The position numbers and the translations under genes were made by a program. 64,000 nt of DNA, taken from NCBI RefSeq assembly GCF_030687495.1, contig NZ_CP117435.1:2046001-2110000 (forward strand), in the 5' to 3' direction. This DNA is from Pseudomonas sp. FP453. Lineage in GTDB: Bacteria; Pseudomonadota; Gammaproteobacteria; Pseudomonadales; Pseudomonadaceae. This document shows, in pieces, positions 26,572-34,983 of this stretch (positions within the stretch are counted from its first letter, which is position 1; the number at the start of each line of letters is the position of its first letter). A model generated the notes under the pieces. The model made no database searches and was not told the DNA's origin. It saw only the letters and a list, made by a program, of their open reading frames with translations.

Positions 26572-26601
26572 CTGTGGGAGCTGGCAAGCCAGCTCCCACA
26601 G
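26572..26601. repeat. Collapsed REP palindrome (perfect 14-bp arms)
   Basis: CTGTGGGAGCTGGC, two bases, then its exact reverse complement. Compared with other REPINs in the window, the internal part (the GATAGC motifs and the spacer) is missing, leaving a perfect short hairpin. Confidence 0.8.
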
Positions 26602-26782
26602 ATCCGAGCGAACGTCTGTAGCAGGCAACAGTCTGATATAACGTCCCGGTGTGGGTAGCCGCACAGCAACATCAAGTCAATGAAATATTGGGTTTTTTTT
26701 ATGTGCGCAAAAAATGCCCGATCTGACTGAAAGCCTTCTAGTACGGGCGTTTCAGCCTGCAAAACAGGCTCTGTTCACAAGG

Positions 26783-26805
26783 TTATCCACAATTTGTGTG
26801 GATAA
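26783..26805. promoter_or_regulatory. Inverted pair of consensus DnaA boxes
   Basis: TTATCCACA (26783-26791) and its reverse complement TGTGGATAA (26797-26805) are separated by 5 bases. Both match the DnaA-box consensus TTATNCACA exactly. They lie 32 bases upstream of the ykvA-like start codon, where a DnaA-bound site could control transcription. The region 26602-26780 shows no gene. Confidence 0.65.
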
Positions 26806-26836
26806 CATTTCTGTTGGCCTGGAACTGGAGTGACCG

Positions 26837-27295
26837 ATGAAACCACCCTTCAATTTCACCCGCTTCCTGCCCATGGCCGCACGTCTGCTGGGCCGTGGGC
26901 GTTTGCCTACGCTGCTCTTCGCGGTCGCCGCCAAGGGCTCAAGCCAGGGCAATCGCCTGGGCAAGCTCAAGGATGATCTCAAGTTGCTCCAGGCCTTGTG
27001 CCTGGCCTACTGGCGTGGCGAATACCGGGCCATCAGCCCGAAGGCGCTGATCTCGGTGGTGGCGGGGTTGATGTATTTCCTCAGCCCGATCGATGCGATC
27101 CCGGACTTTATCCCGATGTTTGGCATGCTCGACGACATTGCCGTGCTGGCATGGGTCATGAAGACCCTGGACGGCGAACTGAGCGCCTTTCGTGCCTGGC
27201 GTGAGGCGCAGCGCCCGGAAAAGCTCGCGGTGGTTGAGCGGCTGCCTGCGACGCCGGCGCTGCTGGCCAGGGAAAACCCGCAAAAAAACCAATGA
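26837..27295 (+). CDS. YkvA family protein (DUF1232)
   Basis: A 152-residue protein with the DUF1232 core (LKLLQALCLAYWRGEYRAISPKALISVVAGLMYFLSPIDAIPDFIPMFGMLDDIAVLAWVMKTL), including the conserved YFLSPIDAIPDFIP membrane segment. Function of the family is unknown; it is probably an inner-membrane protein. The ATG has a GGAG ribosome site. The upstream region holds an inverted pair of DnaA boxes. Confidence 0.87.
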   Translation: MKPPFNFTRFLPMAARLLGRGRLPTLLFAVAAKGSSQGNRLGKLKDDLKLLQALCLAYWRGEYRAISPKALISVVAGLMYFLSPIDAIPDFIPMFGMLDDIAVLAWVMKTLDGELSAFRAWREAQRPEKLAVVERLPATPALLARENPQKNQ

Positions 27296-27388
27296 TGGTT
27301 ATATCCCCCTACGACCTTTGTGACTGTTAGGATTACACTCCTAAGGAAAGAGCTTACTTAGTAAGTGTTGTTATCCTACGGGGCAGTC

Positions 27389-27730
27389 ATGGATATTCAG
27401 ATAATTTCACGCGATGGCGCACCCGAATACGCGGTGTTGCCATGGGACCAGTACCAGGCGCTGCTAAAAGCTGCCGGTCAGCAGCAACCCGTCACACCTC
27501 CTCCTGTTTCTCCTGCCCAAGCCGCACCGGCCCAGGACTTGCGCCCGCTCGCAGACCTGCGCGGATTGCGCGAAGCCAAGGGCCTGGCGATTGAGACGCT
27601 GGCCCGCACCGTGGGCATCAGCCCGTCGTACCTTGGATTGATCGAAAGTGGTGAACGCCAGCCGGATGCCGCGATCCGCCGCGGCCTGGCCTGGGAATTG
27701 GGCGTTGCAGGTTGGAGGGATGAATCTTGA
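27389..27730 (+). CDS. XRE-family helix-turn-helix regulator
   Basis: A 113-residue protein with a short N-terminal Phd-like segment (IISRDGAPEYAVLPWDQYQALL), a Pro/Gln-rich linker and a C-terminal Cro/C1-type HTH (LADLRGLREAKGLAIETLARTVGISPSYLGLIESGERQPDAAIRRGLAWELGV). The ATG at 27389 follows a GGGG stretch. Its stop codon overlaps the next gene's TTG start, so the two are translated together. It may be an antitoxin-like or autoregulatory factor; its target cannot be read. Confidence 0.83.
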   Translation: MDIQIISRDGAPEYAVLPWDQYQALLKAAGQQQPVTPPPVSPAQAAPAQDLRPLADLRGLREAKGLAIETLARTVGISPSYLGLIESGERQPDAAIRRGLAWELGVAGWRDES

Positions 27731-28098
27731 GCCTACGTATCAGCCGTCAACACTGGGATGGGTTACTTAACGAACTGGACCAGGCGCGCCGCCAGCGCCA
27801 TCTGCTGACGTACCGCGCGTTGCTGGAGCGCTTGCAGTTCCCCACGCCGGCCATGCAAACCCTGGCTGCGGCGCTGGAACACCTGGCGGCGCTGGACGCC
27901 AAGGCCGAGCAGCCGTTGCGCAGTTCCCTGGTGATCAGCCAAGGCGCGAGCCGCCTGCCGCGCACCGGTTTTTTTGAGTGCGTGGAGCGCCTGGGGCGCT
28001 TCAGCGGGCCGTCCGACGGCGTGGCCGCCGCGTCCTGGCACGCGTCGGAAGTGGTGCGGGTGTTCGAGTACGAGTACCCGGAATCGGCCGAGGCCTAA
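27727..28098 (+). CDS. Conserved hypothetical protein coupled to the XRE regulator
   Basis: A 123-residue soluble protein opening with TTG in a TTGA overlap with the preceding gene's stop. The sequence (RISRQHWDGLLNELDQARRQRHLLTYRALLERLQFPTPAMQTLAAALEHLAALDAKAEQPLRSSLVIS) is rich in Leu/Arg/Ala helices. I recognise no family or catalytic motif. Tight coupling suggests it works with the HTH protein. Its end overlaps by four bases the end of the convergent EAL-GGDEF gene. Confidence 0.72.
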   Translation: MSLRISRQHWDGLLNELDQARRQRHLLTYRALLERLQFPTPAMQTLAAALEHLAALDAKAEQPLRSSLVISQGASRLPRTGFFECVERLGRFSGPSDGVAAASWHASEVVRVFEYEYPESAEA

Positions 28099-29861
28099 AC
28101 CTGCGGCACTGCGTCCATGCTGTCGATCACGTGGATGCTGTAGCCGGCCACGTCCTTGGCATGGTGTTTGGCCTGCGACGCCAACTCTGCCAACTGGCTG
28201 GCATCGAGTTGTCCACAGGCCTGTGGATACAAATGCACGACGCCGATGGACAGTGACAGCAAGGCAAACTCCTGGCGCATGCCCTGGCGGTTCAGTGCCA
28301 CGAAGCAACCGGCGTCCAGGTGCTCGGCGCGGTAGAAACGCCGGCATTGGGTGTGGAAGTCATCCAGCAGTTGATTGAGGCGCTTGCGCCAATCCTGCGG
28401 CCCCAGCACCAGCAAGAAGTCATCGCCACCGATATGCCCGACAAAGTCGCGGCTGGGATCGACCCGGTCGTTCAGGCACTGCGCCAGGCACAACAACACC
28501 TCATCCCCACGCCCATAGCCGTAGATATCGTTGAACGGCTTGAAGCTGTCGATATCCACGTAGCAGATCACCGATTCCCGCTGCTGTTGCAGCAGCCGCG
28601 TCAGGCACTGCTGGATCGGCACGTTGCCGGGTAGCAAGGTCAGCGGGTTGGCGTAGCGCGCCTGCTGGATTTTCAGCTCGGTGATCAGCTTGAGTACGTC
28701 GATCACCCGCCCCAGGCCCAGGTAGTCGCCATTGAGGGTGATGATGAAGTCTTCTTCGATACGTTGCCGCGCGCGGCTGGTCAGCAGGCGGCTGACCTGT
28801 TGCAGCGACTGGCTCAATTCCACGGCGAGGAAGTCGTTGCTCATCAAGCGGCTGATGGGCTTGCGCGCAAACAGGTCGGTGGCGAACGGCTTGAGCAGCG
28901 CATCCGACAGCGAATGCCGGTGCACGATGCCCACCGGGTGGCCGCGCCCGTCCAGCACCGCCAGCGAGTTGAGGTTGGCCTGGCGGCGGAAGGCTTCCAG
29001 GACCTGGGCGGTGGCGGTGTCCTGATCCACGGCCGGCTGTTCGTTGAGCAGGGCGCTGAGATCGCTGCCTTCGTCGCTCAGGGCTGCGTTGGTATTGTCG
29101 GGCTTGGGCAGCATCAGGCGCGCTTCCTGCGGCGGATGTTCCTGGGGACGACAGAGCAGATAGCCTTGCACCAGGTCCACGCCCATCTCGGTCAACACCG
29201 CCAGCTCCTCCGGCAACTCGATACCTTCGGCAATCACCTGGGCACGCGACGCCTTGGCGATTTGCAGGATCGAGCCGACAAACTCGCGCTTGAGCGCATC
29301 CTGGTGAATGCCGTCGATAAAGTGCCGGTCGATCTTCACGTAATCCGGGCGCAGCTCCGACCACAGGCGCAGGCTGGAGTAGCCGGCGCCGAGGTCATCC
29401 AGGGCAATTGAGAAACCCATGTTGCGGTAGTGATGCAGCGCGGTTTGCAGCAGGTCGAAATCGTCGGTGGGGGTCTGCTCGGTGAGTTCGATCACCACCT
29501 GGCTTGGCGCAATGCCATAGTCGCGCAGCAATTGCAGGGTGCGCCCCGGCTGGTGCGCGGTCTCCATCAGGGATTCCGGCGAGACATTGAGGAACAGCAT
29601 GCCCGGCAGCTTCTGGTCGCTGAAGCGCCGGCACGCACTTTCGCGGCAGGCCATTTCCAGTTCGCTGAGGCGCCCCGCCTGGTTGGCCACCGAGAACAAT
29701 GCGACGGGGGAGTGCAGCGGGCTGTTGGATGGGCCGCGGCTGAGGGCTTCATAGCCAAGGATGCGCCGTTCGGACAGACAGATGATCGGTTGGAACAGGC
29801 TGTGCAAACTGCCTTGAGCCAGGATTGAGCCCAATGCATTCAGCTGTTCGGTCATGGTCAT
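28095..29861 (-). CDS. EAL-CBS-GGDEF c-di-GMP signalling protein
   Basis: A 588-residue cytoplasmic protein. The N-terminal EAL phosphodiesterase domain has EAL at 38-40 and the catalytic motifs NVSPES, VIELTEQTPTDD, IALDDLGAGYSSL and VKIDRHFIDGI. A pair of CBS domains follows (~residues 275-400), then a GGDEF domain whose signature reads GGDDF (478-482). The EAL side looks active; the D in place of E in the GGDEF motif makes cyclase activity uncertain, so it may be a regulatory GTP-binding or phosphodiesterase-biased protein. The CBS pair may sense adenine nucleotides. The same gene type precedes prc in P. aeruginosa. Confidence 0.9.
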   Translation of the reverse strand: MTMTEQLNALGSILAQGSLHSLFQPIICLSERRILGYEALSRGPSNSPLHSPVALFSVANQAGRLSELEMACRESACRRFSDQKLPGMLFLNVSPESLMETAHQPGRTLQLLRDYGIAPSQVVIELTEQTPTDDFDLLQTALHHYRNMGFSIALDDLGAGYSSLRLWSELRPDYVKIDRHFIDGIHQDALKREFVGSILQIAKASRAQVIAEGIELPEELAVLTEMGVDLVQGYLLCRPQEHPPQEARLMLPKPDNTNAALSDEGSDLSALLNEQPAVDQDTATAQVLEAFRRQANLNSLAVLDGRGHPVGIVHRHSLSDALLKPFATDLFARKPISRLMSNDFLAVELSQSLQQVSRLLTSRARQRIEEDFIITLNGDYLGLGRVIDVLKLITELKIQQARYANPLTLLPGNVPIQQCLTRLLQQQRESVICYVDIDSFKPFNDIYGYGRGDEVLLCLAQCLNDRVDPSRDFVGHIGGDDFLLVLGPQDWRKRLNQLLDDFHTQCRRFYRAEHLDAGCFVALNRQGMRQEFALLSLSIGVVHLYPQACGQLDASQLAELASQAKHHAKDVAGYSIHVIDSMDAVPQV

Positions 29862-29880
29862 GGCGATCTCGATCGAAAAA

Positions 29881-29913
29881 AAAGGACCGCGGGCGGTAAG
29901 CCAGCGGTCCTTT
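29881..29913. terminator. Bidirectional-looking hairpin between EAL-GGDEF and prc
   Basis: AAAGGACCGC paired with GCGGTCCTTT around a 13-base loop, with A/T-rich flanks on both sides. It lies past the prc stop on the minus strand and before the EAL-GGDEF start, and most likely terminates prc. Confidence 0.75.
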
Positions 29914-29979
29914 ATTTCACGACAGAATGATGTCTATATGATGACAGCTCGGGGAGCGGTCACATTAAATTGCCATCAT

Positions 29980-32094
29980 TTACTGCTTGGCCACCTGTTT
30001 GCTGATCTTCAGGTAGTCCAGCAGGATCCGGCCTGTCTCCGCCATGTAGGCGTCGTCTTCCGGCTTGGTTTTGTCCGCCTCGGTTGGCAGCGCGTCTTCA
30101 TCTTCTTTCTTCAGCTCTTTGAGCGGGTCTTCGCCCTTGGCCTTGCGGCGCGCGTTTTCCAGCACCAGCTGTTGATTTTCGATGTCGGCATGCTGCTTGC
30201 GACGATCCACTTCGTTGAGGCTCACGGATTTTTCTTCCATCAGCTTCTTGGCCAGGGCCAGCTTGTCGCGGATAAACACGAACTCGGCATCTTTGGCGGA
30301 GCGCGTCTCGTGGTCAGCTTTCAACTGTGTCAGGAACGGTTTGAACGGGTCCGACGCCGGCTTGATTGCCGGGCGGATGGTGTCCCACGGCATGGCTTCC
30401 GGCAGGGCGCTTTCGCCGATTTCCTTGGTGTCGATGATCGACGGGAAATCGATGTCCGGCAGCACGCCCTGGTGCTGGGTGCTCTGCCCGGAAACCCGGT
30501 AGAACTTGGCCAGGGTCAGCTTCAGCTCGCCATGGTTCAGCGGCTGGATGGTCTGCACGGTGCCTTTGCCGAAGGTCTGGCCGCCGATGATCAGCGCGCG
30601 GTGATAATCCTGCATGGCACCGGCGAAAATCTCCGAAGCCGAGGCCGAGAGACGGTTGACCAGCAACGCCATCGGGCCTTTGTAGAAGGCACCCGGGTTC
30701 TCGTCTTCCAGCACATCGACACGGCCGTCCGCGTTGCGTACCAACACGGTTGGACCCTTGTCGATAAACAGGCTGGTCAGCTCGGTGGCTTCCTGCAGGG
30801 AACCGCCGCCGTTGTTGCGCAGGTCGATGACCACGCCGTCGACTTTTTCCTTCTGCAGTTCTGTCAGGATTTTCTTCACATCGCGGGTGGTGGACTTGTA
30901 GTCCGGGTCGCCAGCGCGGAAGGCCTTGAAGTCCAGGTAGAAGGCCGGGATCTCAATCACGCCCAGCTTGTAGTCCTTGCCATCCTGCTTGAGGTTGAGG
31001 ACTTTCTTCTGCACGGCCTGGTCTTCGAGCTTCACCGCTTCACGGGTGATGGACACGATCTTGCTGGTCTGGTCGTTGGGTGCATTGGTGTGCGGAATCA
31101 CTTCCAGACGCACCACGCTGCCTTTCGGCCCACGGATCAGCTTGACCACTTCGTCCAGGCGCCAGCCGACCACATCGACCATCTCTTTGTCGGCCTGGGC
31201 CACACCGATGATCTTGTCAGCCGGGGCGACCTGCTTGGTCTTGTCCGCCGGACCTGCCGGCACCAGGCGCACGATCTTCACCTGGTCATTGTCGCTTTGC
31301 AGGACGGCACCGATGCCTTCCAGGGACAGACTCATGTTGATATCAAAATTTTCCGCGTTATCCGGCGACAGATAATTGGTGTGCGGGTCGTAGGACATCG
31401 CGAAGGTGTTGATGTAAGCCTGGAAGATATCTTCGGCACGGGTCTGGTCCAGGCGCGCCAGTTGATTCTTGTAGCGCTTGGTCAGCAGTTCCTGGATCGC
31501 CTTGGGCTCTTTGCCGGCGATCTTCAGGCGCAGCACCTCGTCCTTGACGCGTTTGCGCCACAGGTCGTCGAGGGCGGCGGTGCTGGTCAGCCAAGGGGCG
31601 TCCTTGCGGTCCACCAGAAGGGTTTCCTTCTCGGTGAAGTCGAGCTTGTCGACGCCTTTGTTCAGCTCGGCCAGGGCGAAGTCCAGACGCGCTTTGACGC
31701 GGTCCAGGTAACGCTTGTAGATGGTGAAGCCGGGTTGCAGGTCGCCGCTCTTGAGGAAGTCGTCGAACTGCGTCTTCCACTTGTCGAACTCAGCGATATC
31801 GCTGGCCAGGAAGTAGCTGCGCGACGGGTCCAGCAGCTTGAGGTAGCTGTCGTAGATGATCACTGAGCGAGCGTCGTCGAGCGGCGGCTTGCTGTAGTGA
31901 TGGCGCTTGAGCAACTCGACAACGTTAAGGCTGGCAATCACCTCATCGCGATCCGGCTGAAGGTTGTCCCAGCTGTTGGCTGCGAACGTATTGGTCGACA
32001 TCGACGCGAAGCCGAGACCAATGAAAAGAGCGAGTGCGGTGCTGGGGAACAAATGCTTCATGCTGATTCGACGCGGGGGCAATTGATAACGCAT
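29980..32094 (-). CDS. prc: Tail-specific protease Prc (AlgO)
   Basis: A 704-residue periplasmic carboxy-terminal processing protease. It has a signal sequence (STALALFIGLGFASMSTNTFA), a helical N-terminal domain, a PDZ domain (LEGIGAVLQSDNDQVKIVRLVPAGPADKT), the S41 catalytic core with Ser in RLSASASEIFAG and Lys in GGQTFGKGTVQ, and a C-terminal DUF3340 charged domain. In P. aeruginosa this protease (AlgO) degrades truncated MucA anti-sigma and affects alginate control. The ATG at 32061 would also fit, giving a cleaner signal peptide. The gene order EAL-GGDEF / prc / quinone oxidoreductase / HAD / ABC matches P. aeruginosa PA3258 down to PA3250. Confidence 0.94.
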   Translation of the reverse strand: MRYQLPPRRISMKHLFPSTALALFIGLGFASMSTNTFAANSWDNLQPDRDEVIASLNVVELLKRHHYSKPPLDDARSVIIYDSYLKLLDPSRSYFLASDIAEFDKWKTQFDDFLKSGDLQPGFTIYKRYLDRVKARLDFALAELNKGVDKLDFTEKETLLVDRKDAPWLTSTAALDDLWRKRVKDEVLRLKIAGKEPKAIQELLTKRYKNQLARLDQTRAEDIFQAYINTFAMSYDPHTNYLSPDNAENFDINMSLSLEGIGAVLQSDNDQVKIVRLVPAGPADKTKQVAPADKIIGVAQADKEMVDVVGWRLDEVVKLIRGPKGSVVRLEVIPHTNAPNDQTSKIVSITREAVKLEDQAVQKKVLNLKQDGKDYKLGVIEIPAFYLDFKAFRAGDPDYKSTTRDVKKILTELQKEKVDGVVIDLRNNGGGSLQEATELTSLFIDKGPTVLVRNADGRVDVLEDENPGAFYKGPMALLVNRLSASASEIFAGAMQDYHRALIIGGQTFGKGTVQTIQPLNHGELKLTLAKFYRVSGQSTQHQGVLPDIDFPSIIDTKEIGESALPEAMPWDTIRPAIKPASDPFKPFLTQLKADHETRSAKDAEFVFIRDKLALAKKLMEEKSVSLNEVDRRKQHADIENQQLVLENARRKAKGEDPLKELKKEDEDALPTEADKTKPEDDAYMAETGRILLDYLKISKQVAKQ

Positions 32095-32199
32095 ATTAGG
32101 CCGTCTTTGAGGGAGCCGGTTCCATATGGTCCGGTCGCATAATGCAAAAAGCCCGGCGATACAGCTACGGGCTCAGTCCAGACTCACTATGGAGGCACT

Positions 32200-33164
32200 G
32201 TGAAAGCATTGCAAGGCGTTGACGGTCACGTGGCGTGGTTGGAAGAACCCAGTCCTACCTGTGATGTAGGCCAAGTTCGCATTCGTGTGGCGGCAGCGGG
32301 CCTCAATCGCGCCGATTTATTACAGCGTGCGGGGCTGTATCCGCCGCCTGCGGGTGCCAGCGCCGTGTTGGGCCTGGAGTGTTCCGGGGTGATCAGCGAA
32401 GTGGGCGCGGGCTCGTCCTGGCAAGTCGGTGACCGTGTCTGCGCGCTGCTGGCCGGCGGCGGCATGGCCGAAGAAGTGGTGGTGGACGCACGCCATGTGC
32501 TGCCGGTGCCGGAAGGCTTGTCGCTGCTCGAAGCGGCGGCGTTGCCGGAGGTGTACAGCACGGCGTGGCTGAATCTGTTCCAGCTGGCGGGCCTCAAGCC
32601 GGGTGAGAAAGTGTTGCTGCATTGCCGGCGCCAGTGGCGTGGGCTCGGCGGCGATCCAGCTGTGCAAGGCGTTTGGCAGTCCGTGCTGGGTCAGCGTCGG
32701 CTCGACCGAGCGCCTGGCCTACTGCGAGGCCCTGGGCGCGCAGGGCGGGGTGGTGCGTACCGATGGGATTGAAGGGCTGCGGGATTTCGGGCCGTTCGAT
32801 GTGATCCTCGACCCGGTGGGTGGCGACTATGCGGCGCTGGACCTCAAGCTGCTGGCCCTGGACGGTCGTTGGGTGTTTGATCGGTTTGATGGGCGGTCGC
32901 GAGGCCAAGCTGGACCTGGCGCAGGTGCTGGGCAAGCGCGTGCAGTTGCTGGGCTCGACCTTGCGTAGCCGCAGCGATCAGTTCAAGGCGGACCTGCTCA
33001 GTGATCTAAGCCAGCACGTGTGGCCGTTGTTTGTTGAAGGGCGCCTGAGCCCGCAATTGGCCAAGACCTTCCCGATCAAGGATGCCGAGGCGGCGTTTGC
33101 CGAGCTGGCGACCAACCAGATTTCCGGGAAGCTTGTGTTGGTGGTCGATGAAAGCCTGACCTGA
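32200..33164 (+). pseudogene. NAD(P)H:quinone oxidoreductase (zinc-free MDR family), two frameshifts
   Basis: The reading passes through three frames. Frame one gives MKALQGVDGHVAWLEEPSP... LAGLKPGEKVLLH. An extra T at 32622-32623 (CATTGCC instead of CATGCC) shifts to AGASGVGSAAIQLCKAFGSPC... LLALDGRWV. A second extra T in the TTT run at 32876-32878 shifts to LIGLMGGREAKLDLAQVL... GKLVLVVDESLT. Removing both bases restores a 320-residue quinone oxidoreductase of the PIG3/Qor type with an intact Rossmann motif (AGASGVGSAAIQL). GTG start with a GGAGG ribosome site. No other decay is visible, so sequencing error is as likely as real inactivation. Confidence 0.87.
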
Positions 33165-33186
33165 TTTCAACTTGAAATGCAGTCAA

Positions 33187-33276
33187 TGTGGGAGCTGGCT
33201 TGCCTGCGATAGCGGTCCATCAGTGAAGAATTCTTCATCTGACACACCGCTATCGCAGGCAAGCCAGCTCCCACAG
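33187..33276. repeat. REPIN
   Basis: TGTGGGAGCTGGCTTGCCTG (GCGATAGCGG continues) and its inverted partner (CCGCTATCGCAGG, then CAAGCCAGCTCCCACAG), with about 30 bases between. It lies between the convergent quinone oxidoreductase and HAD genes. Confidence 0.86.
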
Positions 33277-33309
33277 TTGATTGGGTTTTCAATTCAAGGG
33301 GGAGGGTGA

Positions 33310-33963
33310 TCAGATCCAGTGGTGGATTGGCCAGCCGGCTTGCTCGGCATGGGCACGCAATACGGGGTCGGGGTTCACCACCTGCGGATGATCCACCTTC
33401 AACAGCAACGGCAAGTCATTGCGCGAATCCGAATAGAAATACGCCCCCTCCAACGTCTCACCTTCCTGCGCCAACCATTCCAGCAAACGCGTGATCTTGC
33501 CTTCACGGTAAGTCAGCACCCCCACGGTACGCCCGCTGTACACGCCATGGCTGACGTCCAGCTCGATCCCCAGCACTTCATCAATGCCGATCCGCGCTGC
33601 AATCGGTTTGACCAGGTGGACGCCAGACGCCGAGATCACCAGGATCCGATCGCCATTGGCCCGATGGCGGGCGATGGTCTTGGTGGCATCGCTGTAGATC
33701 AGCGGCTCGATCACGTCCTCGACCCAGGGCTCTACCAGGTGTTCGATTTCCGCCGGGGTGCGGCCGATCATCGGCTCCAGGCTGAAATCCATGAAGTCTT
33801 CCATCTTGAGTTCGCCCCGGCTGTAGGCGGCCATCAGCTCACTGTTCTTGCGCATGAACGACTCTGGGTCCACCCAGCCCAGGCGGCCCATCTGCTCGCT
33901 CCACAGGGTGGCGCAGTCGCCGTGGATAAGGGTGTCGTCCAGATCGAAAATTACCAATGCCAT
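33310..33963 (-). CDS. HAD-family phosphatase (HAD-IB, SerB-like)
   Basis: A 217-residue HAD hydrolase. Motif I is FDLDDTLIHGD with the nucleophile and acid aspartates at its start, motif II is VISASG, and the C-terminal acidic motif is YSDSRNDLPLL. The helical cap suits the HAD-IB subgroup (phosphoserine-phosphatase and CicA-like). It lies 30 bases downstream of the ABC ATPase gene and is on the same strand, so it may dephosphorylate a product of the imported phosphorus compound. The substrate is inferred only. Confidence 0.88.
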   Translation of the reverse strand: MALVIFDLDDTLIHGDCATLWSEQMGRLGWVDPESFMRKNSELMAAYSRGELKMEDFMDFSLEPMIGRTPAEIEHLVEPWVEDVIEPLIYSDATKTIARHRANGDRILVISASGVHLVKPIAARIGIDEVLGIELDVSHGVYSGRTVGVLTYREGKITRLLEWLAQEGETLEGAYFYSDSRNDLPLLLKVDHPQVVNPDPVLRAHAEQAGWPIHHWI

Positions 33964-33993
33964 CCGTCATGCTCTCTGAAATAAAACGTTGCG

Positions 33994-34983
33994 TCAGGCT
34001 ACTTCACACAGGGCGCTTGGGTCGATGGAAAGTGCCAGGCGTTGCCCGTCCGGGTGCAGGTCGTCGGCCGAGCGGTTGAGCACGTCCACCACCAGTTCCA
34101 CGCCGCGCGCCTCGATGCGATAGCGGATCACGTTGCCCAGCAGGCTGTGGCTGCGCACCAGGGCGTCCAGCTCGCCGTTGCGGCTCAGTTCGATGGCTTC
34201 CGGGCGAATCGCGATACGGCTGTTGATCGGGCGTTGCAGCAGCAGGCTGGCCTTGTCGGCGTCCAGTAGATTGTAGTTGCCGATAAAACCGGCCGCGAAC
34301 ACGTCCACTGGCGCGGTGTACAGCGTCTCGGCATCGCCGCTCTGCACGATCTTGCCCTGGTTCATCAGGAAGATGCGATCGGACATGGTCAGGGCTTCTT
34401 CCTGGTCATGGGTCACAAAGATCGTGGTCAGCCCCAGCTCGCGCTGGATCTGGCGGATCTGTTCACGCAGGTGCTTGCGGATCCGCGCATCCAGCGCCGA
34501 CAGCGGCTCATCCAGCAACAGCAGGCGCGGGCGCGTCACCAGGGAACGGGCGAGGGCCACGCGCTGGCACTGGCCGCCGGACATCTGGTGCGGGTAGCGG
34601 CTGGCGAGGTCCTTGAGTTCCACCAGTTGCAGCACTTCCTGCACGCGCTGGTGGCTGTCGTCGGCGTTGACCTTCTGCATGCGCAGGCCAAAGGCGACGT
34701 TTTGTTCCACGGTCATGTTGGGGAACAGGGCATAGCTCTGGAACACCATGCCGATGTGACGTTTCTGCGGGCTCAGCGGGACGATGTCCTGGCCATCCAG
34801 CAGGATTTTCCCACTGTCCACCGAGGTCAGCCCGGCGATGCAACGCAGCAGCGTGGACTTGCCGCAACCGGACGGGCCGAGCAGGGTGACGAACTCGCCC
34901 TTGGCGATCTCGCAGTTGATATCACTGAACACCGGGGTGCCGGCGTAGCCTTTTTGCAGGTGTTGGACGCTGACGAAGCTCAT
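33994..34983 (-). CDS. ABC importer ATP-binding protein (PotA/FbpC/PhnT type)
   Basis: A 329-residue ATPase with Walker A GPSGCGKST, signature LSGGQ-type MSGGQCQRVALARSL, Walker B LLLLDEPLSALD and a C-terminal TOBE-like regulatory region (INSRIAIRPEAIELS). It overlaps the next permease gene by four bases. With two permeases and a binding protein it forms an importer of the iron(III)/spermidine/2-aminoethylphosphonate class. The neighbouring phosphatases favour a phosphorus-containing substrate. Confidence 0.9.
   Translation of the reverse strand: MSFVSVQHLQKGYAGTPVFSDINCEIAKGEFVTLLGPSGCGKSTLLRCIAGLTSVDSGKILLDGQDIVPLSPQKRHIGMVFQSYALFPNMTVEQNVAFGLRMQKVNADDSHQRVQEVLQLVELKDLASRYPHQMSGGQCQRVALARSLVTRPRLLLLDEPLSALDARIRKHLREQIRQIQRELGLTTIFVTHDQEEALTMSDRIFLMNQGKIVQSGDAETLYTAPVDVFAAGFIGNYNLLDADKASLLLQRPINSRIAIRPEAIELSRNGELDALVRSHSLLGNVIRYRIEARGVELVVDVLNRSADDLHPDGQRLALSIDPSALCEVA

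Noticed and set aside
29854..31866. Long open frame antisense to prc (670 codons)
   Set aside because: The minus-strand Prc protein has complete domains and catalytic residues; the antisense product is low-complexity and unlike any family.
32145..32173. Hairpin with T-run on the minus strand before the quinone oxidoreductase
   Set aside because: No minus-strand gene lies upstream that it could terminate; left as a chance or leader structure.
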